DNA of 64,000 bases from Nocardioides sp. Soil774 (GTDB lineage: Bacteria > Actinomycetota > Actinomycetes > Propionibacteriales > Nocardioidaceae), in the NCBI RefSeq assembly GCF_001428125.1, contig NZ_LMSM01000005.1:315701-379700 (forward strand). The letters are read 5' to 3'. A model generated the notes under the pieces. That model worked only from the letters and a program-made list of their open reading frames with translations, was not told the DNA's origin and did no database searches. Below are positions 9,019-17,023 of the stretch, in pieces; position 1 is the first letter of the stretch; every line of letters begins with the position of its first letter. A program made the position numbers and the translations under genes.

Positions 9019-10620
9019 ATGGCACGTCGAGGCACGCGCGAGAGCCCCGTCGCCCGCCAGATCCTGCTGCTCCAGGTGGGGGTGGTCGTCGTGCTGGTCG
9101 TCACCGCTGTGGCGCTGGCCGCGCTCGACGCGCGCCGCGACACGCGGGACAGCGCCCGCGACCAGGCGACCGCGGTCGCGCGCTCGGTGGCCGACTCCCC
9201 GTTCGTACGACGCGAGGTGGGCGCCGCGCACCCGTCACTGCGGCTGCAGCCCTTCGCCGAGGAGGTGCGGCGCGACACCGGCACCGACTTCGTGGTCGTC
9301 ATGGACACCGATCGCACGCGCTACACCCACCCCGACCCCGCGCAGATCGGGCGGCCGTTCGTCGGCGACCTCGGCGACGCACCCGAGGGACGCGTCTTCA
9401 CCCAGGTGTACGCCGGCACGCTGGGGCCGTCGGTGCGCGCCGTCGTGCCGGTGGTCTCCGACGGCGACGTGGTCGCGCTGGTCGCGGTCGGCATCACGGT
9501 CGACCGCCTCGACCGCCAGCTGGTGGGCGACCTGCCGGGCATCGCGCTCGCGGCCTCGGCGGCGCTGGTGGCGGGCCTGCTCGGCGCCTGGCTGATCTCG
9601 AGGCGGCTGCGTCGTCAGACCCACGGCCTCGGGGAGCGCGAGATCACCCGGATGTACGAGTACTACCGCGCCGTCCTCGGGGCGGTGCGTGAGGGCCTGC
9701 TGCTGGTCGACGACGAGCAGCGGGTGCAGCTGGTCAACGAGGAGGCGACCCGGCTGCTCGCCCTGCCGGACGACGTGGAGGGCCGGCCGCTGACCGACCT
9801 CGACCTGCCTCCCGGGCTCGTGTCCGCGATCGAGCGGCGTACGGCCGTCGCCGACGAGACCTACGTCCTGGGCCAGCAGGTGCTGGTCTTCAGCAGCGCA
9901 CCGGCCTACTGGCGCCAGGCCGAGGTCGGTGCGGTCGTCACCGTGCGCGACCGCACCGAGCTGCAGGCCGTCACCGGCGAGCTCGACCTGGTGCGCGGGC
10001 TCACCGAGTCGTTGCGCGCACAGAACCACGAGGCCGCCAACCGGCTCCACACGATCGTGTCGCTGGTCGAGATGGGGCGTGTCGAGCAGGCCGTCGAGTT
10101 CGCCACCTCCGAGCTCGAGCTCGCGCAAGGCTTCGCCGACGAGCTGGTGGCGGCGGTCGACGAGCCCGTCCTGGCTGCGCTGCTCCTCGGCAAGACCGCG
10201 CAGGCTGCCGAGCGCGGCATCGACCTCGAGGTCGCGGGCGGGCTCCCTGCAGAGCTGCCGGTCGACGCGCGCGAGCTCATCACGGTCGTGGGCAACCTGG
10301 TCGACAACGCCTTCGACGCGGTCGCCGAGACCCGCGCCACCACACCGCAGCGCGTCCGGGTCGACCTGCATGGCGACCCGAACACCCTCACCGTCACGGT
10401 CGACGACTCCGGCACCGGCATCGCGCCGGGCGACCGCGCCCACGTGCTCGAGCGCGGGTGGTCGAGCAAGGCCCAGGAAGGCCGCGGCCTCGGCCTGGCG
10501 ATGGTCGCGCGGGTGGTCGAGCAGCACGGCGGCACCCTCGAGGTGAGCGACTCCCCGCTCGGCGGCGCTCGCTTCGTGGTCGACGTGGGGCGCGTCCGCA
10601 CACCGGGAGGAGTGACGTGA
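9019..10620 (+). CDS. Sensor histidine kinase, CitA/DcuS/DctB family
   Basis: A 533-residue membrane kinase that probably senses extracellular C4-dicarboxylates or citrate. Order: membrane helix (about residues 15-35, ILLLQVGVVVVLVVTAVALA); periplasmic PAS-like sensor with DRTRYTHPDPAQIGRPF; second helix (about 178-198); cytoplasmic PAS; the phosphoacceptor block AQNHEAANRLHTI; then ATPase motifs VGNLVDNAFDAV, DDSGTGI and GRGLGLAM. The ATG at 9019 is preferred over an in-frame TTG at 8971 because CACAAT lies 6 nt before it (leaderless type) and the helix then begins at a normal distance. It overlaps the regulator gene by 4 nt and diverges from dctA. Confidence 0.92.
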   Translation: MARRGTRESPVARQILLLQVGVVVVLVVTAVALAALDARRDTRDSARDQATAVARSVADSPFVRREVGAAHPSLRLQPFAEEVRRDTGTDFVVVMDTDRTRYTHPDPAQIGRPFVGDLGDAPEGRVFTQVYAGTLGPSVRAVVPVVSDGDVVALVAVGITVDRLDRQLVGDLPGIALAASAALVAGLLGAWLISRRLRRQTHGLGEREITRMYEYYRAVLGAVREGLLLVDDEQRVQLVNEEATRLLALPDDVEGRPLTDLDLPPGLVSAIERRTAVADETYVLGQQVLVFSSAPAYWRQAEVGAVVTVRDRTELQAVTGELDLVRGLTESLRAQNHEAANRLHTIVSLVEMGRVEQAVEFATSELELAQGFADELVAAVDEPVLAALLLGKTAQAAERGIDLEVAGGLPAELPVDARELITVVGNLVDNAFDAVAETRATTPQRVRVDLHGDPNTLTVTVDDSGTGIAPGDRAHVLERGWSSKAQEGRGLGLAMVARVVEQHGGTLEVSDSPLGGARFVVDVGRVRTPGGVT

Positions 10621-11312
10621 GCGTCCGCGTGCTCGTGGTGGAGGACGAGGAGATCGCCGCCGAGGCCCATGCGACCTACGTCGGGCGGGTGCCCGGCTTC
10701 GAGCTCGCCGGGGTCGCCCGGTCCGCCGGCGAGGCGGTGCGTCTGCTCGCGCGCGACGACACCGTCGACCTGATCCTGCTCGACATGCACCTCCCCGACG
10801 GCCACGGGCTGGGCCTGCTGCAGCGCCTGCGCGCCGAGGGGCGCCCGGTCGACGTGATCGCGGTGACCTCGGCACGCGACACCGAGGTCGTACGACGCGC
10901 GGTGAGCCAGGGCGTCGTGCTCTACCTCCTCAAGCCGTTCACCTTCGCCGCCTTCCGAGGCAAGCTCGAGCAGTACGCCGAGTTCCGCTCGCGGCTCGAG
11001 CGCTCCCCCGCCGACGTCGTGCAGGACGACGTGGACCAGCTCTTCGGGGCGCTGCGCGCACGACCCACCGGTGAGGCGCTGCCCAAGGGCATGAGCCTGG
11101 ACTCGCTGCGCGCGGTCGTGGTCGCGCTGCGCGAGCGCCCCGAGGGCCTGTCGGCCACGGAGGCGGCTGCCGTGGTGGGCGTCTCGCGGGTCACCGCCCG
11201 GCGCTACCTCGAGCACCTCGCCGACGAGGGTCGCGTGGCACGGTCACCTCGCTACGGCGGCGCCGGTCGACCCGAGGTGGGATACGTCTGGACCGGTGCC
11301 GACCGGGACTGA
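10617..11312 (+). CDS. Response regulator, CitB/DcuR family
   Basis: A 231-residue partner of the upstream kinase. The receiver domain (residues about 3-120) has acidic residues VVEDEE, the phospho-acceptor aspartate in LILLDMHLPDGHG, the conserved threonine in IAVTSARD and the lysine in LLKPFTF. The C-terminal DNA-binding domain has an HTH, SATEAAAVVGVSRVTARRYL, as in CitB/DcuR. The GTG start overlaps the kinase stop (GTGA). The divergent dctA is the likely target. Confidence 0.92.
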   Translation: MSVRVLVVEDEEIAAEAHATYVGRVPGFELAGVARSAGEAVRLLARDDTVDLILLDMHLPDGHGLGLLQRLRAEGRPVDVIAVTSARDTEVVRRAVSQGVVLYLLKPFTFAAFRGKLEQYAEFRSRLERSPADVVQDDVDQLFGALRARPTGEALPKGMSLDSLRAVVVALRERPEGLSATEAAAVVGVSRVTARRYLEHLADEGRVARSPRYGGAGRPEVGYVWTGADRD

Positions 11313-11337
11313 GGCACGCGTGCGGCCACGGCACCGC

Positions 11338-12774
11338 TCAGCTGAGGACGAGCCCGGGGTAGAGCGGGTGCTTGTCGAGCATCTCCGCCGACCGTGAGGT
11401 CACCCGGTCAGCGACTCCGTCGCCCAGGACGTACGACGCCTTGCTGGGCCCGCCCGCCTTGGTCGTGCCGGCCCCGGTGTTGCTCAGCACGTCGACGATG
11501 AGGTCGGCGACGGTGTCGAACTCGTCGTGGCCGAAGCCGCGCGTGGTGAGGGCGGGGGTGCCGAGCCGGACACCGGAGGTGTACCAGGCGCCGTTGGGGT
11601 CGGCCGGGACCGAGTTGCGGTTGGTGACGACCCCGGCGTCGAGCAGCGCCGACTCGGCCTGGCGACCGGTCAGGCCGAAGGACGACACGTCGAGCAGCAC
11701 GATGTGGTTGTCGGTGCCGCCGGTGACCAGGTTGGCGCCGCGGGTCAGGAAGCCCTCGGCGAGCGACTTGGCGTTGTCGGCGACCTTCTGCGCGTAGTCC
11801 TGGAACGCCGGCGTGCGCGCCTCGGCGAAGGCCACGGCCTTGGCGGCCATCACGTGCGACAGCGGGCCGCCGAGCACCATCGGGCAGCCGCGGTCGACGT
11901 CGGCGGCGAACTCCTCCTGCGCCAGCACCATGCCGCCTCGCGGGCCGCGCAGCGACTTGTGCGTGGTCGTGGTGGTCAGGTGGGCATAGGGCACCGGGTT
12001 CTCCTCACCGGTGAACACCTTGCCGGCGACGAGCCCCGCGAAGTGGGCCATGTCGACCATCAGCACGGCGCCGACCTCGTCGGCGATCTCGCGCATCTTG
12101 GCGAAGTTCACCCGGCGCGGGTAGGCGGAGTAGCCGGCGACCAGCACGAGCGGCTTGAACTCGCGGGCCTTCGCAGCGACCGCGTCGTAGTCGAGCAGGC
12201 CGGTCTCCGGGTCGGTGCCGTACTGCTGCTGGTGGAACATCTTGCCGCTGATGTTGGGGCGGAATCCGTGCGTCAGGTGGCCGCCGGCGTCGAGCGACAT
12301 GCCGAGCAGGCGCTGGTTGCCGAACTCGTGGCGCAGCGTCTCCCAGTCGGCCTCGGAGAGCTCGTTGACGTTCTTGGCCTGCATCTTCTCCAGGTAGGGC
12401 GACTCCACCTTGTTGGCCAGGATCGACCAGAACGCCACCAGGTTGGCGTCGATGCCCGAGTGCGGCTGGACGTAGGCGTAGGGGGCACCGAACAGCTCGC
12501 GCGCGTGCTCGGCGGCGAGCGACTCGACGGTGTCGACGTTCTGGCAGCCGGCGTAGAAGCGGTGCCCGACCGTGCCCTCGGCGTACTTGTCGCTGAACCA
12601 GGTGCCCATCGTCATCAGCACCGCCGGCGAGGCGTAGTTCTCCGAGGCGATCAGCTTGAGCGAGCTGCGCTGGTCTGCCAGCTCCTGCCGGGTGGCCTCG
12701 GCGATGCGGGGCTCGACCGACGCGATGACCTCGAGGGCCTGGGAGTACGCACTGCTGATCAGGGAGTCCGTCAT
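11338..12774 (-). CDS. glyA: Serine hydroxymethyltransferase
   Basis: A PLP enzyme that interconverts serine and glycine with transfer of a one-carbon unit to tetrahydrofolate. The 478-residue protein shows [12 protein letters not shown] near the N-terminus, [13 protein letters not shown], the PLP-binding lysine block [18 protein letters not shown] (as [16 protein letters not shown]), and [15 protein letters not shown]. It is slightly longer than the usual 410-430 residues, a feature of a subset of actinobacterial GlyA paralogs. The ATG at 12774 is preferred over the GTG 6 nt upstream because TAGGCT lies exactly 6 nt before it. It converges with the response-regulator gene. Confidence 0.93.
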   Translation of the reverse strand: MTDSLISSAYSQALEVIASVEPRIAEATRQELADQRSSLKLIASENYASPAVLMTMGTWFSDKYAEGTVGHRFYAGCQNVDTVESLAAEHARELFGAPYAYVQPHSGIDANLVAFWSILANKVESPYLEKMQAKNVNELSEADWETLRHEFGNQRLLGMSLDAGGHLTHGFRPNISGKMFHQQQYGTDPETGLLDYDAVAAKAREFKPLVLVAGYSAYPRRVNFAKMREIADEVGAVLMVDMAHFAGLVAGKVFTGEENPVPYAHLTTTTTHKSLRGPRGGMVLAQEEFAADVDRGCPMVLGGPLSHVMAAKAVAFAEARTPAFQDYAQKVADNAKSLAEGFLTRGANLVTGGTDNHIVLLDVSSFGLTGRQAESALLDAGVVTNRNSVPADPNGAWYTSGVRLGTPALTTRGFGHDEFDTVADLIVDVLSNTGAGTTKAGGPSKASYVLGDGVADRVTSRSAEMLDKHPLYPGLVLS

Positions 12775-12780
12775 GAGCAC

Positions 12781-12786
12781 AGCCTA
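12781..12786 (-). promoter_or_regulatory. Leaderless-type -10 hexamer of glyA
   Basis: TAGGCT (12786-12781) is separated by GTGCTC from the ATG at 12774. With a -10 this close to the start codon no 5' leader is expected, so a folate or glycine riboswitch in front of this glyA is unlikely. Confidence 0.55.
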
Positions 12787-12885
12787 GAGGGGTGGGGTGG
12801 CCCCGTGCTCGCTGGGCGACGTGGCACGGACGGTGTGACCTGGGCCGCACCTGGGGCCCTGGTTACCCGTGGACGTCCGACGGTT

Positions 12886-12914
12886 GTCTCACATCGTGGC
12901 GGCACGTCTCACAT
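12886..12914 (+). promoter_or_regulatory. Paired GTCTCACAT direct repeats upstream of the sulfur operon
   Basis: GTCTCACAT occurs at 12886-12894 and again at 12906-12914, exactly 20 bp (two helical turns) apart. An inverted partial copy, TGAGAC, is at 12952-12957. The pair lies 52 nt before the leader-peptide start and is a good candidate operator for a sulfur regulator; which regulator is unknown. Confidence 0.5.
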
Positions 12915-12965
12915 AACAAGATTTCGCCTTGTGGAACCCCTGTCCAGTACCTGAGACTTCTTGAC

Positions 12966-13055
12966 ATGGTCACCGCTTCCACCCACGCACACCTTGTGGT
13001 CCGACGTCACGTCGACCTCATGCGCGTGGGCAGCGCGACCTGTTGGCATCGCTGA
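12966..13055 (+). CDS. Putative cysteine-containing leader peptide of the sulfur operon
   Basis: A 29-residue ORF whose C-terminal half reads RRHVDLMRVGSATCWHR. It fits the actinobacterial leader-peptide pattern (R)RHVDLxRVxSAxC found before sulfur-assimilation genes, where translation of a Cys codon is thought to sense cysteine supply. The stop is 71 nt before the sulfite reductase ATG. The spacer can form a CCGCGC/GCGCGG stem (13075-13096) that could act in attenuation. The ATG at 12966 is the upstream-most candidate; an internal start is possible because no strong ribosome-binding site is seen. Confidence 0.65.
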   Translation: MVTASTHAHLVVRRHVDLMRVGSATCWHR

Positions 13056-13126
13056 CGCCGCCCCGCATCCCCCACCGCGCTCACCGTCGCGCGCGGCACC
13101 CCTCAGCGAACAGGACACCCCTGGTC

Positions 13127-14839
13127 ATGCCCGACCTCCGGTTCACCCCCCAGGCCGCCCAGCACACCGAGATCCCGCGCCCCAAGCGCGCCGAGGGTCA
13201 GTGGGCGCTCGGCTACACCGAGCCGCTCAACAAGAACGAGCAGTCCAAGAAGGACGACGACCCGCTCAACGTCCGCGACCGCATCCTCCACACCTACTCG
13301 CGTCGCGGCTTCGACTCCATCGACCCCGCCGACCTGCGCGGCCGCTTCCGCTGGATGGGGCTCTACACCCAGCGCGCCCCGGGCTTCGACGGCGGCAAGA
13401 CCGCCCAGCTCGAGGAGGAGGAGCTCGACGACCGCTTCTTCATGATGCGCGTGCGCACCGACGGCCAGGTCCTTGACGCCGCCGCCCTGAAGGCGCTCGG
13501 TGAGGTCTCGACCGCCTACGGCCGCAACACCGCCGACATCACCGACCGCAACAACATCCAGTACCACTGGATCGAGATCGAGAGCGTCCCGGCCATCTGG
13601 GAGCGCCTGGAGTCGGTCGGCCTGTCCACGCTCGAGGCCTGCGGCGACGGCCCGCGCCCCTTCCTCGGCTCCCCCGTCGCCGGCATCGCCAAGGACGAGA
13701 TCATCGACGGCACCAGCGCCCTCGACGAGATCAAGCGCCGCGCGCTCGGCAACCCCGAGTTCTCCAACCTGCCCCGCAAGTTCAAGACCGCGCTGACCGG
13801 CCACCCCAGCCACGACGTCGCGCCCGAGATCAACGACGTCGCCTTCGTGGGCACCGTCCACCCCGAGCACGGTCCCGGCTTCGACCTCTGGGTCGGCGGC
13901 GGCCTCTCGACCAACCCCATGCTCGCGCACAAGCTCGGCGTCTGGATCCCCCTCGACGAGGTGGCCGACGCCTGGGAGGGCGTGGCCGGCATCTTCCGCG
14001 ACTACGGCTACCGCCGGCTCCGCTCCAAGGCCCGCCTGAAGTTCCTGCTGGCCGACTGGGGCAAGGAGAAGTTCCGCGAGGTGCTCGAGAAGGAATACCT
14101 GCACCGCGCGCTCGTCGACAACCCCTCGCCCGAGGCACCCGTCGCCCAGGGCGACCACATCGGCATCCACGAGCAGAAGGACGGCCGCTTCTACGTCGGT
14201 GCCGCCCCGGTCGTGGGTCGCATCGACGGCACCACGCTCAGCGCTCTCGGCGAGCTCGTCGAGCACTACGGCGCCGCGGGTGCGCGCCTCACGGCCTACC
14301 AGAAGCTCGTAGTGATCGGCGTCGCCGCCGAGGACACCGCCGCCTTCGCCGACGACCTCGAGAAGATCGGGCTCACCGCGCGACCGAGCAACTGGCGTCG
14401 CTCCACGATGGCGTGCACCGGCATCGAGTTCTGCAAGCTCGCGATCGTCGAAACCAAGGAGCGCGCACGCCGCCTGGTGACCGAGCTGGAGAAGCGCTTC
14501 CCCGACCTCGACACCGACATCTCGGTCAACGTCAACGGCTGCCCCAACGCGTGCGCCCGCACGCAGGTCGCCGACATCGGCCTGAAGGGCCAGCTGGTGA
14601 TGGACGCCGACGGCCGTCAGGTCGAGGGCTTCCAGGTGCACCTCGGCGGCGCCCTCGGGCTCAACCCGGCGATGGGTCGCAAGCTGCGCGCCCACAAGGT
14701 CACCAGCGCCGGCCTCGGCGACTACGTCACCGCGGTGGTGTCGGCGTACCTCGCCGACCGCACCGCCGGCGAGCGGTTCGCCGCGTGGGTCGCACGTGCC
14801 GACGACGTCCTGCTGCGCGGGGAGCCGGTGTCGGCCTGA
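13127..14839 (+). CDS. sirA: Ferredoxin-dependent sulfite reductase (siroheme, [4Fe-4S])
   Basis: Reduces sulfite to sulfide with six electrons from ferredoxin. The 570-residue protein has duplicated ferrodoxin-like and siroheme half-domains. The iron-sulfur/siroheme ligands are C430 and C436 (ACTGIEFC) and C472 and C476 (NGCPNAC). Length and neighbours match mycobacterial SirA/NirA (Rv2391) followed by cysH and a chelatase. A nitrite reductase of the same family is the alternative, but the cysH context and Cys leader argue for sulfite. The ATG at 13127 is chosen because the conserved N-terminus (TPQAAQHTEIPRPKRAEGQW) begins just after it. Confidence 0.92.
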   Translation: MPDLRFTPQAAQHTEIPRPKRAEGQWALGYTEPLNKNEQSKKDDDPLNVRDRILHTYSRRGFDSIDPADLRGRFRWMGLYTQRAPGFDGGKTAQLEEEELDDRFFMMRVRTDGQVLDAAALKALGEVSTAYGRNTADITDRNNIQYHWIEIESVPAIWERLESVGLSTLEACGDGPRPFLGSPVAGIAKDEIIDGTSALDEIKRRALGNPEFSNLPRKFKTALTGHPSHDVAPEINDVAFVGTVHPEHGPGFDLWVGGGLSTNPMLAHKLGVWIPLDEVADAWEGVAGIFRDYGYRRLRSKARLKFLLADWGKEKFREVLEKEYLHRALVDNPSPEAPVAQGDHIGIHEQKDGRFYVGAAPVVGRIDGTTLSALGELVEHYGAAGARLTAYQKLVVIGVAAEDTAAFADDLEKIGLTARPSNWRRSTMACTGIEFCKLAIVETKERARRLVTELEKRFPDLDTDISVNVNGCPNACARTQVADIGLKGQLVMDADGRQVEGFQVHLGGALGLNPAMGRKLRAHKVTSAGLGDYVTAVVSAYLADRTAGERFAAWVARADDVLLRGEPVSA

Positions 14840-14994
14840 TGAGCGAGCGCGCGCAGCCCTTCCACTGCCCCTACTGCGGGGACGAGAACCTGTTCCCCCG
14901 TGAGGGTGCAGGTGCCTGGGAGTGCCGCTCGTGCCTGCGCGCGTTCACCGTGCAGATGACCGGGATGATCCGTCCGGGCGGAGGTGCGGCATGA
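14839..14994 (+). CDS. Small CxxC zinc-ribbon protein in the sulfur operon
   Basis: A 51-residue protein with two CxxC knuckles: C10-P-Y-C13 and C29-R-S-C32. Spacing suggests a zinc ribbon or rubredoxin-like metal site. Its ATG overlaps the sulfite reductase stop (TGATG). Similar tiny proteins sit after sulfite reductase genes in other actinobacteria, so a role in electron transfer, assembly or regulation of the reductase is plausible but unproven. Confidence 0.8.
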   Translation: MSERAQPFHCPYCGDENLFPREGAGAWECRSCLRAFTVQMTGMIRPGGGAA

Positions 14995-14995
14995 A

Positions 14996-15021
14996 CACCC
15001 CACGGCGTTCTTCTCCTCCGC
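14996..15021 (+). repeat. 26-nt CU-rich intercistronic element, copy 1
   Basis: This 26-nt element (core GTTCTTCTCCTCCGC) recurs at 15803-15828 with 24 of 26 bases identical. Its CTCCTCC is complementary to Shine-Dalgarno sequences, and a GAGGGGA ribosome-binding site for cysH lies 21 nt downstream at 15043-15049. A 22-codon ORF (14991-15059) overlaps both neighbouring genes by ATGA, but the two repeat copies are read in different frames, so the RNA rather than a peptide seems conserved. Confidence 0.75.
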
Positions 15022-15055
15022 TGCGCTCCCCCGGACAACGCCGAGGGGACCCCGC

Positions 15056-15799
15056 ATGAGTGCCTCCACGCAGGCGGCCCGCGACTTCAAGGGCACCCAC
15101 ACCGAGGGACGTACGCCGGAGGAGCTGCGCGAGCTGGTCTCCCACGTGGGCGCCGAGCTCGAGCTCGCCCCGGCCGAGGTGATCATCGAGTGGGCGGTGG
15201 CCACCTTCGGCGACCGTTTCGCGATCACCTCCTCGATGGGTGACGCCGTCCTCGCCCACCTCGCCTCCCAGGTCGCGCCCGGCATCGACGTGGTCTTCCT
15301 CGACACCGGCTACCACTTCGTGGAGACCATCGGCACGCGAGACGCGGTCGAGGCCACCCTGCCGGTCAACCTGCGCACGGTCAGCACCTCGCTGAGCGTG
15401 GCCGAGCAGGACGCGCTCCACGGCAAGGACCTCTACAAGACCGACCCGGACCTCTGCTGCGCGCTGCGCAAGGTCAAGCCGCTCAACGACACGCTCGCCG
15501 AGTACGACGCCTGGGCGACCGGCCTGCGGCGCGCCGAGACCCACAACCGGGTCATCGCCCCGGTCGTCGGCTGGGACGCGCGCAAGGGCAAGGTCAAGGT
15601 CTCGCCGCTGGCGCGCTGGAGCGACGAGCAGGTCGACGCCTACATCGCCGACAACGGCGTCCTGGTGAACCCGCTCGTCCACGACGGCTACCCCAGCATC
15701 GGCTGCTGGCCCTGCACGCGTCGCGTCGCCCCCGGCGACGACCCGCGCAGCGGGCGCTGGGCCGGCACCACGAAGACCGAGTGCGGGATCCACGCATGA
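15056..15799 (+). CDS. cysH: Adenylylsulfate/phosphoadenylylsulfate reductase
   Basis: Reduces adenylylated sulfate to sulfite using thioredoxin. The 247-residue protein has the [4Fe-4S] cysteines C134-C135 and C217, C220 (CC and CWPC), which mark the iron-sulfur type that normally uses APS. The catalytic cysteine C243 is in the C-terminal ECGIHA. The nucleotide-binding SSMGDAVLAHL is at residues 59-69. The ATG at 15056 follows a GAGGGGA ribosome-binding site. Sulfite passes to the upstream sulfite reductase. No cysD/cysN genes are in the window. Confidence 0.95.
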   Translation: MSASTQAARDFKGTHTEGRTPEELRELVSHVGAELELAPAEVIIEWAVATFGDRFAITSSMGDAVLAHLASQVAPGIDVVFLDTGYHFVETIGTRDAVEATLPVNLRTVSTSLSVAEQDALHGKDLYKTDPDLCCALRKVKPLNDTLAEYDAWATGLRRAETHNRVIAPVVGWDARKGKVKVSPLARWSDEQVDAYIADNGVLVNPLVHDGYPSIGCWPCTRRVAPGDDPRSGRWAGTTKTECGIHA

Positions 15800-15802
15800 G
15801 GC

Positions 15803-15828
15803 CACCCCACGAGGTTCTTCTCCTCCGC
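15803..15828 (+). repeat. 26-nt CU-rich intercistronic element, copy 2
   Basis: Second copy of the element at 14996-15021. It precedes the chelatase gene, whose GGAGG ribosome-binding site is at 15878-15882. A 31-codon ORF (15796-15891) overlaps the cysH stop (ATGA) and the chelatase start (TGATG), so it could couple translation across the 91-nt spacer. Confidence 0.75.
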
Positions 15829-15890
15829 GACAGCGTCGTCGCACCCGCCCAGCACCACCGCACCACCTCTCACGATCGGAGGCACCCCTG

Positions 15891-16634
15891 ATGGCTGCTC
15901 CTGCTCTGGTTGCCCTGGCCCACGGAAGCCGGGACCCGCGTTCGGCCGCGACGATCAAGTCGCTCGTCGCCGAGGTCAAGGCCATGCGTCCCGACCTCCG
16001 CATCGAGACCGCGTTCCTCGACCTCGCCAAGCCGTCGTTCGACACGGTCGTCGACCGCCTCGTGAAGGCCGGCTTCGACGAGATCGTGGTGGTGCCCCTC
16101 CTCCTCACCGAGGCCTACCACGCCAAGGTCGACGTCCCCGAGGTCATCGCCGCCGCCATGGCGCGACACGAGGGCCTCCGGATCCAGGCCAGCCGCATCC
16201 TGGGCATGGAGGCCTCCTTCCTCGAGGTGCTCGACGTCCGTCTGCGCGACGCGCTCAAGGCCGCCCGGGTGCGCGAGCTCGACGCCCTCGTCCTGGCCGC
16301 CGCAGGCTCGTCCGACCCGCTCGCCAACCAGTCGGTGGCCCGCATCGCCCGCACCTGGGGCGCGCGTCACAACCTGCCCGTCACGGCTGCCTTCGCCTCC
16401 GCCGCGCCGCCCGCCACCGGGGAAGCCGTGCGGGCCTTCCGCGCCGAGGGCAAGCGGCACATCGCCGTCGCGTCGTTCTTCCTCGCCCCCGGCCGGCTGC
16501 CCGACCGCGCCGGCGAGCTCGCCCTCGAGGCCGGTGCCATCGCGGTGTCCGACCCCCTGGGCGCGCACCCGGCGGTGGCGCGGGCGGTCCTCGCGCGCTA
16601 CGCCGTCGGCGCGGTGGAGCTCGTCCCGGTCTGA
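15891..16634 (+). CDS. Sirohydrochlorin chelatase, CbiX/SirB-like
   Basis: Likely inserts iron into sirohydrochlorin to make the siroheme needed by the upstream sulfite reductase. The 247-residue protein has two CbiX-like halves. The first begins LVALAHGSRDPRS and contains VVVPLLLTEAYHAKVDVP; the second contains LVLAAAGSSDPLANQS and VASFFLAPGRLPDRAG. The first half keeps the metal-binding histidines (HGS and YHAKVD). Position matches mycobacterial che1 after sirA-cysH. Cobalt chelation is a formal alternative but no cobalamin genes are nearby. GGAGG lies 8 nt before the ATG. Confidence 0.9.
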   Translation: MAAPALVALAHGSRDPRSAATIKSLVAEVKAMRPDLRIETAFLDLAKPSFDTVVDRLVKAGFDEIVVVPLLLTEAYHAKVDVPEVIAAAMARHEGLRIQASRILGMEASFLEVLDVRLRDALKAARVRELDALVLAAAGSSDPLANQSVARIARTWGARHNLPVTAAFASAAPPATGEAVRAFRAEGKRHIAVASFFLAPGRLPDRAGELALEAGAIAVSDPLGAHPAVARAVLARYAVGAVELVPV

Positions 16635-16642
16635 GCGGAGCG

Positions 16643-17023
16643 TCAGCCGACCAGCTGCTGGCGCAGGTGCTCGAGCTGGCGGGCCGGGTCGTCGGTGACC
16701 CCACCGTGCACCGAGCCGGGCTGGAGCACGGTGCTGCGCGGCGCCTTCAGGAACCCGAAGCGCTGCCCGAGCGACTGCCGGGCCGCCTCGCCCGCCTGCT
16801 CGTCGCCGCGGCACACCCGCTCGACGAACGCCAGGGCCTCGCACACCCGGTCGACGTCGATGCCGGGGTCGAGCGCCCGCAGCCGCTCGGCGTCGACGTT
16901 CCAGGCGACCTCGAGGAAGTCGGTGGACTGGCAGTGCACCACGACGCCGACGTTGAGGAACTCCTCGCGATCAGGGCGCGGCACGCAGCGCAGAACGACG
17001 TACTGGTAGGCGACGCGGCTCAT
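16643..17023 (-). CDS. DUF3037 family protein
   Basis: A 126-residue cytoplasmic protein of unknown function, beginning MSRVAYQYVVLRCVPRPDREEFLN-type sequence typical of DUF3037. The family is repeatedly found beside HipA-like kinases, as here, where its ATG overlaps the kinase stop (ATGA). Its stop is 8 nt from the convergent chelatase stop. A regulatory or substrate role for the adjacent kinase is an inference from this fixed pairing. Confidence 0.82.
   Translation of the reverse strand: MSRVAYQYVVLRCVPRPDREEFLNVGVVVHCQSTDFLEVAWNVDAERLRALDPGIDVDRVCEALAFVERVCRGDEQAGEAARQSLGQRFGFLKAPRSTVLQPGSVHGGVTDDPARQLEHLRQQLVG

Noticed and set aside
12787..12885. Possible THF or glycine riboswitch before glyA
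   Set aside because: TAGGCT lies 6 nt before the glyA ATG, indicating a leaderless message; I see no conserved aptamer core.
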